Positions 8,044 through 15,891 of a stretch of DNA of 41,499 nt are shown one piece after another. The stretch spans positions 1 to 41,499 of the forward strand of contig CAJTXL010000026.1 in assembly GCA_910583525.1 (NCBI GenBank), given 5' to 3'. The translations under genes and the position numbers were made by a program. Below the pieces are notes generated by a model. It was given only the letters and a program-made list of their open reading frames with translations. It was not told the DNA's origin and did not search any database. This DNA is from an uncultured Muribaculaceae bacterium (lineage in GTDB: Bacteria > Bacteroidota > Bacteroidia > Bacteroidales > Muribaculaceae). Position 1 is the first letter of the stretch. The number at the start of each line of letters is the position of its first letter.

Positions 8044-9087
8044 ATGGCATATATAGAAATGACAAGCGAAAAGAAAACGAAAAACGGCATGATGCGTGCT
8101 TTGCTAAAATACATCGTACCGCTTATTATCAGCATCGGCCTGTGCTATCTGCTTTTCACCGGCATAGACTTCAAAGAGATGGTGGCCATTATCCGCGACC
8201 AATGCGACTTCCGGTGGATAGGCCTCGGTTTGGTAATCGCGGTGCTCTCGCACATCTTCCGTGCATATCGTTGGGGAATACAGCTGTCGGCCTTGAATGT
8301 GCACGCTCCGGCCTATGCGCTGATTTACAGCATATTCGGCACATATGCCGTGAACCTCGTCTTTCCGCGTCTTGGCGAAGTGTGGCGCACCGGATACATC
8401 GCACAGCGTCAGGACGCTCCCTTCGCCACAGTCTTCGGCTCTATGGTCGCCGACCGCCTCGCCGACACCGTCACGGTTCTTCTGCTCACTGCGGTAACAT
8501 TCGTTCTCGCATCGGGCGAACTCATGAAATACCTATCCGAAAACGGCGAAAGCTACGCCAAAATCGCTCAAATCCTTGCATCTCCGTGGCTATGGCTCAC
8601 CGTGGTCGCCGTCATTGCGCTATTGTGGGCGCTGATGACTCGCAAAAATTCCGGCAAGGCAGTCTCAAAGCTGCAGAACGCTGTCAAAGAGCTGTGGAAC
8701 GGCTTTGCCGTTATAGTCAAGATGCCCGGCAAAGGCCGTTGGCTCTTGCTCACCCTGGGTGTATGGGGTTGCTACTTCATACAGATGTACGTCGTTTTCT
8801 ATGCCTTCCCCTTCACCGCGTCGTTGCTGCATACGTATGGCGTACTCGTGGCGCTCGTCACCTTCGTTCTGTCGAGTATCGCGATGGGCGTACCCTCCAA
8901 CGGCGGCATAGGACCTTGGCAGTGGTCGGTCATTTTTGCTCTCGGCATATACGGTGTCGGCAAAGCCGAAGCCGGAGCATTCGCCAATCTTGTGCTCGGA
9001 TGCAACACCCTGTTGCTCATCGTTCTCGGCATAATAACATTTATTGGAATAGCGCTCGACCGAAAGCGCTACGTCTCACGTAATTAA
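8044..9087 (+). CDS. YbhN/UPF0104 family membrane protein (LPG-synthase TM-region fold)
   Basis: Integral membrane protein of 347 residues with about eight TM helices, of the UPF0104/YbhN family (PF03706), which shares its fold with the flippase part of lysylphosphatidylglycerol synthase. Recognisable blocks are LGLVIAVLSHIFRAYRWGIQL, FPRLGEVWRTGYIAQR with a cluster of charged residues inside the membrane region, SMVADRLADTVTVLLLTA, and the C-terminal PSNGGIGPWQWSVIFALGIYG. No soluble synthase domain is attached, so lipid or polyprenyl-carrier transport is more likely than lipid aminoacylation, but the substrate is unknown. It is followed after 26 bp by a polyamine enzyme gene, possibly in the same transcript. 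Confidence 0.85.
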   Translation: MAYIEMTSEKKTKNGMMRALLKYIVPLIISIGLCYLLFTGIDFKEMVAIIRDQCDFRWIGLGLVIAVLSHIFRAYRWGIQLSALNVHAPAYALIYSIFGTYAVNLVFPRLGEVWRTGYIAQRQDAPFATVFGSMVADRLADTVTVLLLTAVTFVLASGELMKYLSENGESYAKIAQILASPWLWLTVVAVIALLWALMTRKNSGKAVSKLQNAVKELWNGFAVIVKMPGKGRWLLLTLGVWGCYFIQMYVVFYAFPFTASLLHTYGVLVALVTFVLSSIAMGVPSNGGIGPWQWSVIFALGIYGVGKAEAGAFANLVLGCNTLLLIVLGIITFIGIALDRKRYVSRN

Positions 9088-9113
9088 CAATATACATACA
9101 CATATTTATTTCG

Positions 9114-10313
9114 ATGTCTAAAGTTATCATCATTGGCGCCGGTGGAGTCGGCACAGTCGTAGCCCACAAATGCGCACAACACCCCGAAGTGTTCTCTGAA
9201 ATCGTAATAGCATCGCGTACAAAATCTAAATGCGATGCCGTCGCAAAAGCAATCGGAGCAAAAAACATAAGCACCGACAGCGTAGACGCCGATAGCGTCG
9301 AACAGCTCGTGGCACTATTCAGGCGTCACAAACCCGAATTGGTAATCAACGTGGCCCTTCCCTATCAAGACCTTACCATAATGGACGCCTGCCTCGAATG
9401 CGGTGTAAACTACCTCGACACGGCCAACTACGAGCCTAAAGACGTCGCCCACTTCGAGTACTCCTGGCAATGGGCCTACCGCGAACGCTTCGAAAAAGCC
9501 GGTCTTACAGCCATTCTCGGTTGCGGCTTCGACCCCGGAGTGTCGGGCGTATTCACCGCATATGCCGCCAAGCACCATTTCAGCGAAATGGAAACCCTCG
9601 ACATCGTCGACTGCAACGCCGGCGACCACGGAAAAGCTTTCGCCACAAACTTCAACCCCGAAATAAATATACGCGAAATTACGCAGAACGGCCGGTACTG
9701 GAGCGAAGGCAAATGGGTTGTTACAGAACCTCTTGAGTTCCACCGTTCCCTCACATACCCCAACATCGGGCCGCGCGAGTCCTATCTCCTATACCACGAA
9801 GAACTCGAATCGCTCGTGCAGAACTTCCCCACAATCAAGCGCGCACGCTTTTGGATGACATTCGGTCAGGAATACCTCACCCATCTCCGCGTAATACAGA
9901 ACATCGGAATGGCACGCATCGACGAAGTCGACTATAACGGCACAAAAATCGTACCCCTGCAATTCCTAAAAGCCGTTCTCCCCAACCCTCAGGACCTCGG
10001 CGAAAACTACCACGGCGAAACATCCATCGGATGCCGCATCTCGGGCAAAGACAAAAACGGCAAGCCCCTCACATACTACATCTACAACAACTGCTCGCAC
10101 GAAGCCGCATACCGCGAAACAGGCATGCAGGCCGTAAGCTACACCACAGGCGTGCCGGCAATGGTAGGCGCAATGATGTTCCTCACCGGGAAATGGAACA
10201 AAGCCGGAGTCCACAACGTCGAAGAATTCGACCCCGACCCATTCCTCGCAGAACTCGCCATAAACGGTCTCCCATGGCACGAAGTCCTCGGCGGCGACCT
10301 CGAAATGGACTGA
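9114..10313 (+). CDS. Carboxynorspermidine/carboxyspermidine dehydrogenase-like protein
   Basis: Belongs to the saccharopine dehydrogenase-like oxidoreductases. The 399-residue length and the start VIIIGAGGVGTVVAHKCAQH (Rossmann glycine motif), followed by VIASRTKSKC, match carboxy(nor)spermidine dehydrogenase. That enzyme reductively condenses putrescine (or diaminopropane) with aspartate semialdehyde, NADPH-dependent, giving the precursor that the partner decarboxylase converts to spermidine. Further family blocks are NVALPYQDLTIMDACLE, LDTANYEP, LGCGFDPGVSGVF and YTTGVPAMVGA. The carboxyspermidine route is the known spermidine pathway of Bacteroides. The partner decarboxylase is not in this window. 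A downstream REP pair (10342-10407) may act as the end of the unit. Confidence 0.85.
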   Translation: MSKVIIIGAGGVGTVVAHKCAQHPEVFSEIVIASRTKSKCDAVAKAIGAKNISTDSVDADSVEQLVALFRRHKPELVINVALPYQDLTIMDACLECGVNYLDTANYEPKDVAHFEYSWQWAYRERFEKAGLTAILGCGFDPGVSGVFTAYAAKHHFSEMETLDIVDCNAGDHGKAFATNFNPEINIREITQNGRYWSEGKWVVTEPLEFHRSLTYPNIGPRESYLLYHEELESLVQNFPTIKRARFWMTFGQEYLTHLRVIQNIGMARIDEVDYNGTKIVPLQFLKAVLPNPQDLGENYHGETSIGCRISGKDKNGKPLTYYIYNNCSHEAAYRETGMQAVSYTTGVPAMVGAMMFLTGKWNKAGVHNVEEFDPDPFLAELAINGLPWHEVLGGDLEMD

Positions 10314-10341
10314 CCCTTAGCTTACAACGGACCAATCAAAA

Positions 10342-10366
10342 TGTAGGGACGTGCCTTCGGCACGTA
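10342..10366 (+). repeat. REP-like palindrome, copy 1
   Basis: A 25-bp element made of TGTAGGG followed by the perfect hairpin ACGTGCC-TTC-GGCACGT. The GTAG tetranucleotide at the hairpin foot is the hallmark of REP elements mobilised by RAYT transposases. It pairs head-to-head with copy 2. Confidence 0.85.
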
Positions 10367-10382
10367 GATGCGTAAATCATCC

Positions 10383-10407
10383 TATGTGTCGAAGGCGCGT
10401 CCCTGCA
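10383..10407 (-). repeat. REP-like palindrome, copy 2 (inverted, degenerate)
   Basis: An inverted copy of the 25-bp element with four transitions relative to copy 1, separated from it by 16 bp. The two together (10342-10407) can form one long BIME-type hairpin. Confidence 0.75.
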
Positions 10408-10457
10408 ATAATTCTTCTTTCAAGACTCATGAGGGTACAACAAGGATAATGAAAGCG

Positions 10458-11069
10458 CTACGCGTTTTCGTTGTAAAAACAATCGTGGCCCCAACGTGCT
10501 ACGTTGTTTTCAATATATTCTGCAATGTTGTTGCTATCGTGCGTATTGTGTATAAGATGGTCGTGGTAGCGGTTTTGCCAAGCAAAATCAACATTGTGTC
10601 TTCGGGCAAATTTTGTGACGGAACCCTTAAAAGAGTTTATGTATCGGCTCAATGTAGGGACGTGCCTTTGGCACGTATCGTCGGGCCGGAAGCAAAAATT
10701 GGGAGAACGCAGATTGCGTAAGTCGTCGTTCTCTACCATCCGTGCCGAAGGCACATTCCTACGTTTGTTAACACATACGATTGCATGGATGTGGTTCGGC
10801 ATTACAACAAAGAGCGGAATTTCTATTTCAGGGAATAATGCTGAGGCATTTGACAATTGTTCTGAGCAATACTCGCCAATTGAAGACAATTGCATTGTTC
10901 CGTATGTGATATGTCCGAAATAATGTTTTTTGTCTTTTGTACAAATGGTGATAAAGTATGAACCTTCCTCATAATTGAGGAAGGGGGCACGTGGGGTTTT
11001 GCGGTATTGGCCGTTTTCATTGATACGTGCCGAAGGCACGTCCCTACAATCATTTATGCGGTTTCCCAT
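10458..11069 (-). CDS. REP-associated tyrosine transposase (RAYT, IS200-like Y1 family)
   Basis: HUH-type single-strand DNA transposase that handles REP palindromes. The 203-residue product has the RAYT features in order: KTPRAPFLNYEEGSYFITICTKD, VVMPNHIHAIV (HUH pair H93/H95), SRYINSFKGSVTKFARR (Y143 is the best candidate nucleophile), and QNRYHDHLIHNTHDSNNIAEYIENN. The frame is intact. REP palindromes are embedded in the coding sequence at three places, encoding DVPSARI near residues 10-16, NVPSARM near 105-111 and TCQRHVPT near 132-139. It starts 9 bp after the MINPP stop on the same strand and so may be cotranscribed. The N-terminal residues before about 20 come from REP or intergenic sequence, so the real start is uncertain. 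Confidence 0.88.
   Translation of the reverse strand: MGNRINDCRDVPSARINENGQYRKTPRAPFLNYEEGSYFITICTKDKKHYFGHITYGTMQLSSIGEYCSEQLSNASALFPEIEIPLFVVMPNHIHAIVCVNKRRNVPSARMVENDDLRNLRSPNFCFRPDDTCQRHVPTLSRYINSFKGSVTKFARRHNVDFAWQNRYHDHLIHNTHDSNNIAEYIENNVARWGHDCFYNENA
10653..10677 (+). repeat. REP-like palindrome, copy 3 (inside the RAYT gene)
   Basis: A perfect 25-bp element with loop TTT, lying antisense within the RAYT coding region. It is 61 bp from the oppositely oriented copy 4, making an inverted pair. Confidence 0.85.
10739..10763 (-). repeat. REP-like palindrome, copy 4 (inside the RAYT gene)
   Basis: An inverted copy with four mismatches to the consensus, translated in the RAYT frame as RNVPSARM. 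Confidence 0.75.
11024..11048 (-). repeat. REP-like palindrome, copy 5 (RAYT 5' end)
   Basis: A perfect inverted copy overlapping codons 8-15 of the RAYT frame, close to the stop of the MINPP-like gene. Confidence 0.85.
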
Positions 11070-11078
11070 TTCCGTCCT

Positions 11079-12353
11079 CTACTGAGCATAAAGCGGCACG
11101 CAATTCATCATATAGCGCCGAACTTCGCCCCAAGGGTAATAGATGGCATTGTCGCCTTTTCGCAACTCTACAGGTTTCTCGTTTAAATCCACACGAAGGT
11201 AAAAACGGCCCGTTTTGCGCGACTTGAACAATATGAACTGCACATTCGATGCCATAGGCACTATCTCGAAATCGCGCCAATGGCCGCTTACCGTGTCGAA
11301 GTAATTAGTCAGGTAGTAGCAGCCCGGAAAGCGCAGAAGCGATACAAGAGGCATTATCGTCTCCGCATGTCCGAAACGTAGCACTGCGCACGTGCCGGCA
11401 TCCTTGCCCGAAATGAAATTGTCGGTAGTCTCAATTATGTCGAGCACAAGAGCCGATGCGATGTCGGCAGGCACTGTCGATACGGTTGTCGCTGTCCGTT
11501 GAAGATACTGGCGAATATTGAAGCAGCTCCACAAAGCGTTAGCTTCGGCATTGTCGAAGTATACGTCCATTTGCTGCGGCAGCCCCATCGCCTCAAGGCC
11601 GGCAACGACAAAATACTCAGCCAAAGCCAGCTTGCGGGCATCGTCGTCCGACGCAAAGCTGTAGTTTTCGCCCAATACGCGCTTTATAGCCGTGGTCGGG
11701 CACGCTTTCGCCACATATTCGGCATAGGGCGGCTCCCACGTCTTTGCCTTGCGGAAGTCCAGATAATCCTTGTCGATGTCGAACGGACGCATCAGTGCCG
11801 AGTTTATGCGTCCCGTAGTCGTCGTGAAAGTCAGGCGGTTGTTCATTCGGTCAAGCTGATGGGTGAACGCATACATGCTCATCATTGCGCGCGGTGAATA
11901 CGACGACAAAGCCTTCACCACCCCCTCGGTGCTGAAAACCTCCGTGTAGTTGTAGAACATCCGCGTCGCTATACCGGCCTGCTCGGCAACACCGAGCGAA
12001 TCGAGCGCTCCCCAGCGGTTGTTGCTCAAAGCAATCACACGCTCGTTCAAGGTGCGTAGCCTGCGACCCAGGGCTGTAATAGTGCCCGTAGAGTCGGCAT
12101 GCGACAGCGCGCGTTGAAGCGCAAGACAGTTCGACGCCGACGACGGATAGCGTGCCCCGTGCCGTCCCACATGGTTGATGAATACAGGCGTCAGGGAATC
12201 AGGATATTCCGCCTGGGCCGAAACCGTAGGGTAGGGCATAAGCGACCCCTCGCATTGTTCAAACGTATACGACGTCGACATAGGGTCGGCGCCCCATGCG
12301 GCAGTCGTGGCAGTCAACGCCAAAAAAGAAAATATTCGGTTCAAAATCTTCAT
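11079..12353 (-). CDS. Secreted histidine phosphatase, MINPP/phytase-like
   Basis: Clade-2 histidine phosphatase resembling multiple inositol polyphosphate phosphatase (MINPP), which removes phosphates from phytate and other inositol phosphates. The 424-residue product has a signal peptide (first 21 residues, ending TTAAWG), the catalytic motif HVGRHGARYP near residue 62, and the proton-donor block LRFGHAETIMPL. HAE rather than the HD of E. coli AppA is typical of MINPP. Length matches the known Bacteroides MINPP, reported in outer membrane vesicles. Its promoter overlaps the divergent dxs-operon promoter, and its short leader contains a hairpin (12370-12393). RAYT follows on the same strand. 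Confidence 0.9.
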   Translation of the reverse strand: MKILNRIFSFLALTATTAAWGADPMSTSYTFEQCEGSLMPYPTVSAQAEYPDSLTPVFINHVGRHGARYPSSASNCLALQRALSHADSTGTITALGRRLRTLNERVIALSNNRWGALDSLGVAEQAGIATRMFYNYTEVFSTEGVVKALSSYSPRAMMSMYAFTHQLDRMNNRLTFTTTTGRINSALMRPFDIDKDYLDFRKAKTWEPPYAEYVAKACPTTAIKRVLGENYSFASDDDARKLALAEYFVVAGLEAMGLPQQMDVYFDNAEANALWSCFNIRQYLQRTATTVSTVPADIASALVLDIIETTDNFISGKDAGTCAVLRFGHAETIMPLVSLLRFPGCYYLTNYFDTVSGHWRDFEIVPMASNVQFILFKSRKTGRFYLRVDLNEKPVELRKGDNAIYYPWGEVRRYMMNCVPLYAQ

Positions 12354-12369
12354 AATCTCTTAACGAGCG

Positions 12370-12393
12370 CACAGCCGCTCTTGTTCGGCTGTG
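12370..12393 (-). promoter_or_regulatory. Leader hairpin of the MINPP-like gene
   Basis: A perfect 8-bp inverted repeat (CACAGCCG / CGGCTGTG) with an 8-nt loop lies between the -7 box (12406-12413) and the start codon (12353). It has no T-tract, so it is more likely a leader structure or operator than a terminator. Confidence 0.45.
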
Positions 12394-12405
12394 GCATATC
12401 AATGG

Positions 12406-12437
12406 CAAATGTACGACAATTTTGCAATGTAGGCAAA
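12406..12437 (-). promoter_or_regulatory. Promoter of the MINPP-like gene
   Basis: On the minus strand, TTTG (12434-12437), a 20-nt spacer and TACATTTG (12406-12413). It overlaps the opposing promoter at 12421-12452. Confidence 0.7.
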
Positions 12438-12452
12438 AAATCGCTAATTTTG
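12421..12452 (+). promoter_or_regulatory. Promoter of the dxs-trk-pepP-lysC operon
   Basis: TTTG (12421-12424), a 20-nt spacer and TAATTTTG (12445-12452), 13 bp before ATG 12466. It rules out the TTG at 12457 as start of the first gene, because that codon lies at about the transcription start. Confidence 0.75.
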
Positions 12453-12465
12453 CAAGTTGAGAAAA

Positions 12466-12639
12466 ATGAATATGAAAACATCGGTAATACTGCGTTTTGT
12501 CATTTTGGGGCTGTTGTGGCTCGGTCTTGTGGGCTATATCCTTGCCCATACGAAGTTCACGCTCTATATTGCATTTGTCATTGTGGCCTCGGCAATAATC
12601 GTGTTTGTGCCGATGTATAAGAAATATGTTAAGAAATGA
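12466..12639 (+). CDS. Small two-TM membrane protein
   Basis: A 57-residue protein starting MNMKTSVILRF with two hydrophobic segments (about 6-23 and 29-47) and a basic C-terminal tail KKYVKK. I do not recognise a named family. Its stop overlaps the dxs start by 4 bp (ATGA), so it is the first gene of the operon and translationally coupled to dxs. ATG 12472 is an equally plausible start. The cytoplasmic basic tail suggests both termini face the cytoplasm (inference). Confidence 0.75.
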   Translation: MNMKTSVILRFVILGLLWLGLVGYILAHTKFTLYIAFVIVASAIIVFVPMYKKYVKK

Positions 12640-14558
12640 GTGCCGCAAATGCCACACCGCTGTTATCAGCAATAGATTGCCCTGCCGACCTGCGAAAACT
12701 GTCGGTAGAGCAGTTGCCTCAGCTTTGTGCTGAGATGAGGCAGTTCCTCATCGACTCCTTGGCCGTAAACCCGGGGCACTTCGCATCAAGCATGGGCGCC
12801 GTCGAGCTGACCGTCGCCTTGCACTACGTCTTCAACACCCCTTACGACCGCATCGTTTGGGACGTCGGCCATCAGGCCTACGGCCATAAGATACTCACCG
12901 GCCGGCGCGAGGCTTTCGCAGGCAACCGCAAACTCGGAGGCCTAAGCGGATTTCCGAACCCCGACGAGAGCATCTACGATACTTTCGCCGCCGGACACGC
13001 ATCCAACTCAATCTCCGCTGCCTTGGGCATGGCGGTGGCATCAAGACTCAAAGGCGATTCGCCGCGCCGAAACGTGGTCGCTGTCATCGGTGACGCGTCG
13101 ATAAGCGGCGGCCTTGCCTTCGAAGGCATAAATAACGCCGCCAACACCCCCAACAATCTCCTAATCGTCCTCAACGACAACGATATGTCTATCGACCGTA
13201 ATGTCGGTGCCTTGAATTCATATCTTGCCCATCTCAACACATCCAAGCTATACAACGACATCCGTTATAAAGCTTTCAAGCTTCTCAAAAAGTTGCATCT
13301 CGTCACTGAGAGCCGCCGGGTTGCCCTCCTGAGGTTCAACAACAGCCTCAAATCGCTCCTCGCAAAGCAGCAGAACATATTCGAAGGCTTCAACATCAGA
13401 TACTTCGGACCCTTCGACGGAAACGACGTCGCGACTGTCGTTCGCGTGCTCAACGACATCCGCGACATGGAAGGGCCGCGCATACTCCATCTGCGCACCG
13501 TCAAGGGCAAAGGCTACCACCCGGCCGAGGCCGACCCGGCATCATGGCATGCCCCCGGAAAATTCGACCCCGTAAGCGGAAAAAGGCTCGCCGATAGGCC
13601 GTCTGACGGCAAACCCCTAAAATTCCAGGATGTGTTCGGCAACACCCTTGTCGAACTCGCCGAAAAAAATCCGGCCATCGTAGGCATTACCGCCGCCATG
13701 CTTTCGGGCACATCCGTTTCAGCCATGCAGGCCGTGATGCCCGGGCGCGTATTCGACGTCGGAATATCCGAAGGCCATGCCGTCACATTCGCCGGAGGCC
13801 TCGCAAAAGACGGCATGAAGCCGTTCGTGGCAATATACTCGAGCTTCTTGCAGAGAGCCTACGACCATATAATCCACGATGTCGCGCTTCATCGCTTGCC
13901 CGTCACCTTCTGCATCGACCGAGCAGGCATAGTAGGCGAAGACGGAGCCACTCATCACGGCGTCTTCGACCTCGCATATCTCCGCACCGTCCCCGGCATG
14001 ACAATTGCGGCCGCGCGCGACGAACACACTTTGCGCAATCTCTTGTATACGGCTCAGGACGGCGACCGTGGCCCCTTCGCAATCCGTTATCCGCGAGGCT
14101 CGGGCCGTCGTTTCGATTGGCGCAACGAAATGCACGCACTTCCCATAGGCAGAGGCGAGCGCCTTGCCGACGGCTCCGATGTCGCTCTCCTATCGCTCGG
14201 TCCCGTAGCCTACGACGTCGCCGAAGCCATAGCGCAGGCCGCACAAAAAGGCGTGAAGACCGCACATTACGACATGCTGTTCCTCAAACCCATCGACGAA
14301 CAAATCCTCGAAGAGGTAGCCGCCAAAAATTGCCCCGTCATAACCGTCGAAGACGGCATAATCGCCGGCGGCCTCGGCGGCGCTGTTGCCGAGTGGTTCG
14401 CCGAAAAAGGTCTGCACCGTAAGCTGCTGCGCCTCGGTGTCCCCGACAAATTCGTCCCACAGGGCACTCCGGCCGAGCTGCACCATATGTGCGGTTTCGA
14501 CAAAGACGCCATTTTCGACGCTATAATGTCAGTAACATCTAATAACTCTCAGGCATGA
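12636..14558 (+). CDS. dxs: 1-deoxy-D-xylulose-5-phosphate synthase
   Basis: Thiamine-diphosphate enzyme condensing pyruvate and glyceraldehyde 3-phosphate, the first step of the MEP isoprenoid pathway, in the cytosol. The 640-residue product shows SSMGAVELTVALHYVFNTPYD and WDVGHQAYGHKILTGR at the N-terminus. The ThDP-binding stretch VAVIGDASISGGLAFEGINNA follows, then the pyrimidine-binding domain with FAGGLAKDGMKPFVAIYSSFLQRAYDH, and DRAGIVGEDGATHHGVFDLAYLR. The C-terminal transketolase domain contains EDGIIAGGLGGAVAEW. Length is normal. It overlaps the gene before and after it by ATGA, so expression is tied to the operon promoter at 12421. Confidence 0.97.
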   Translation: MSAANATPLLSAIDCPADLRKLSVEQLPQLCAEMRQFLIDSLAVNPGHFASSMGAVELTVALHYVFNTPYDRIVWDVGHQAYGHKILTGRREAFAGNRKLGGLSGFPNPDESIYDTFAAGHASNSISAALGMAVASRLKGDSPRRNVVAVIGDASISGGLAFEGINNAANTPNNLLIVLNDNDMSIDRNVGALNSYLAHLNTSKLYNDIRYKAFKLLKKLHLVTESRRVALLRFNNSLKSLLAKQQNIFEGFNIRYFGPFDGNDVATVVRVLNDIRDMEGPRILHLRTVKGKGYHPAEADPASWHAPGKFDPVSGKRLADRPSDGKPLKFQDVFGNTLVELAEKNPAIVGITAAMLSGTSVSAMQAVMPGRVFDVGISEGHAVTFAGGLAKDGMKPFVAIYSSFLQRAYDHIIHDVALHRLPVTFCIDRAGIVGEDGATHHGVFDLAYLRTVPGMTIAAARDEHTLRNLLYTAQDGDRGPFAIRYPRGSGRRFDWRNEMHALPIGRGERLADGSDVALLSLGPVAYDVAEAIAQAAQKGVKTAHYDMLFLKPIDEQILEEVAAKNCPVITVEDGIIAGGLGGAVAEWFAEKGLHRKLLRLGVPDKFVPQGTPAELHHMCGFDKDAIFDAIMSVTSNNSQA

Positions 14559-15889
14559 AAATAGTTATTGCAGGTGCCGGAGAAGTCGGCTCACATCTGG
14601 CTAAGCTGCTGTCCGACGAAGAACAGGACATAATGCTCATCGACGCTGATGCCGAGCGCCTCGCTCTGCTCGACGCCAACTACAACCTCATGACATTCGA
14701 GGGCAATCCGACCTCATTCACAACCTTGCGTGAGGCTGGCGCCGCCGGTTGCGACCTTTTCATCGCCGTCACACCCTACGAATCCAACAACATCGTAGCC
14801 TGCTCAATCGCAAAGAACCTCGGCGCACAGACAACTGTCGCCAGGATTGACTCATACGACTTTATGGACCCTGCAAACGCTGCGCATGTCAGACACATGG
14901 GCGTCGACAGGGTAATCTACCCCGAATATCTTGCCGCTCAGGAAATCATAACCGCCCTCAAACGCACTTGGGTGCGGAACTGGTTCGAACTGCACGACGG
15001 ACGCCTCGTCCTCGCCGGTGTAAAACTACGCACAGGAGCGCCTCTTGCCGGAATGAAGCTACGCGATTTCGCATATACCAACCACCACTTCCACGTATCT
15101 GCCATCAAGCGCAACCACGAGACCATCATTCCTCGCGGCGACCACAGCCTCGAAGTAGGCGACATACTGTACTTCACCACCACGCGCGACCATATCGACG
15201 ACCTGCTTGCGCTCACCGGCAAGACAGAGCATAAAATCCGTCGCGTCCTCATAATGGGCGGCTCCAAAATCGCCGTCAGGCTCGTAAACAGCGCACATGG
15301 CGAATTCAAGTTCAAAATCGTCGAGAGCGACATCGACATATGCCGAAAGCTGCCCCAGAAATGTCCCGACTGCGAAATAATCCACGGCGATGCACGCGAC
15401 ATCGACCTCCTCGAAGACGTCGGCATCTCTGAGATGGATGCTTTCGTGGCTCTCACCGCGAGCAGCGAGACAAACATTTTCTCCTGTCTCACAGCCAAAG
15501 AACTCGGCATTAAAAAGACCATAGCCGACGTCGAGAACATCCAGTTCATATCACAGGCCGAAAACCTAAACATCGGCACTGTAATCAACAAAAAACTACT
15601 CGCATCAAGCTCCATATTCCAGCTGCTGCTCGATGCCGACTCGTCAACCTCGAAATGCCTCGCACTCGCCGACGCCGAAGTGGCCGAAATCGAAGTGCGC
15701 GAAGGCTCAAAAATAACACGTGCCGCAGTGAAAGACCTGAAACTGCCTCGCGAGCTTACTCTCGCCGGACTCTTCCGCGACGGCCAAGGGCAGCTTATCT
15801 CCGGTGCAACCCAAATCAGACCCGGAGACCACGTACTCGTTTTCTGCCTCGCCGGGGCACTTCATAAAGTCGAAAGGCTCTTTACTTGA
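14555..15889 (+). CDS. trkA: Trk potassium uptake regulatory subunit TrkA
   Basis: Peripheral cytoplasmic NAD(H)-binding subunit that gates the TrkH potassium channel/transporter. The 444-residue protein is a tandem RCK: first TrkA-N domain from residue 1 (IVIAGAGEVGSHLAKLL, LIDADAER), TrkA-C about 140-215, second TrkA-N (VLIMGGSKIAVRLV), and a second TrkA-C at the end. The second nucleotide-binding loop (GGSKIA) departs from GxGxxG, as is often seen in second halves. It overlaps dxs by ATGA and is followed directly by trkH, the expected partner. Confidence 0.95.
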   Translation: MKIVIAGAGEVGSHLAKLLSDEEQDIMLIDADAERLALLDANYNLMTFEGNPTSFTTLREAGAAGCDLFIAVTPYESNNIVACSIAKNLGAQTTVARIDSYDFMDPANAAHVRHMGVDRVIYPEYLAAQEIITALKRTWVRNWFELHDGRLVLAGVKLRTGAPLAGMKLRDFAYTNHHFHVSAIKRNHETIIPRGDHSLEVGDILYFTTTRDHIDDLLALTGKTEHKIRRVLIMGGSKIAVRLVNSAHGEFKFKIVESDIDICRKLPQKCPDCEIIHGDARDIDLLEDVGISEMDAFVALTASSETNIFSCLTAKELGIKKTIADVENIQFISQAENLNIGTVINKKLLASSSIFQLLLDADSSTSKCLALADAEVAEIEVREGSKITRAAVKDLKLPRELTLAGLFRDGQGQLISGATQIRPGDHVLVFCLAGALHKVERLFT

Positions 15890-15891
15890 CC

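Noticed and set aside
10368..10721. 117-codon plus-strand frame opposite the RAYT gene
   Set aside because: It consists of antisense reading of the RAYT plus REP sequence; the minus strand has the HUH motif.
12457..12465. TTG start for the small protein before dxs
   Set aside because: It lies within a few bases of the -7 box, at about the expected transcription start.
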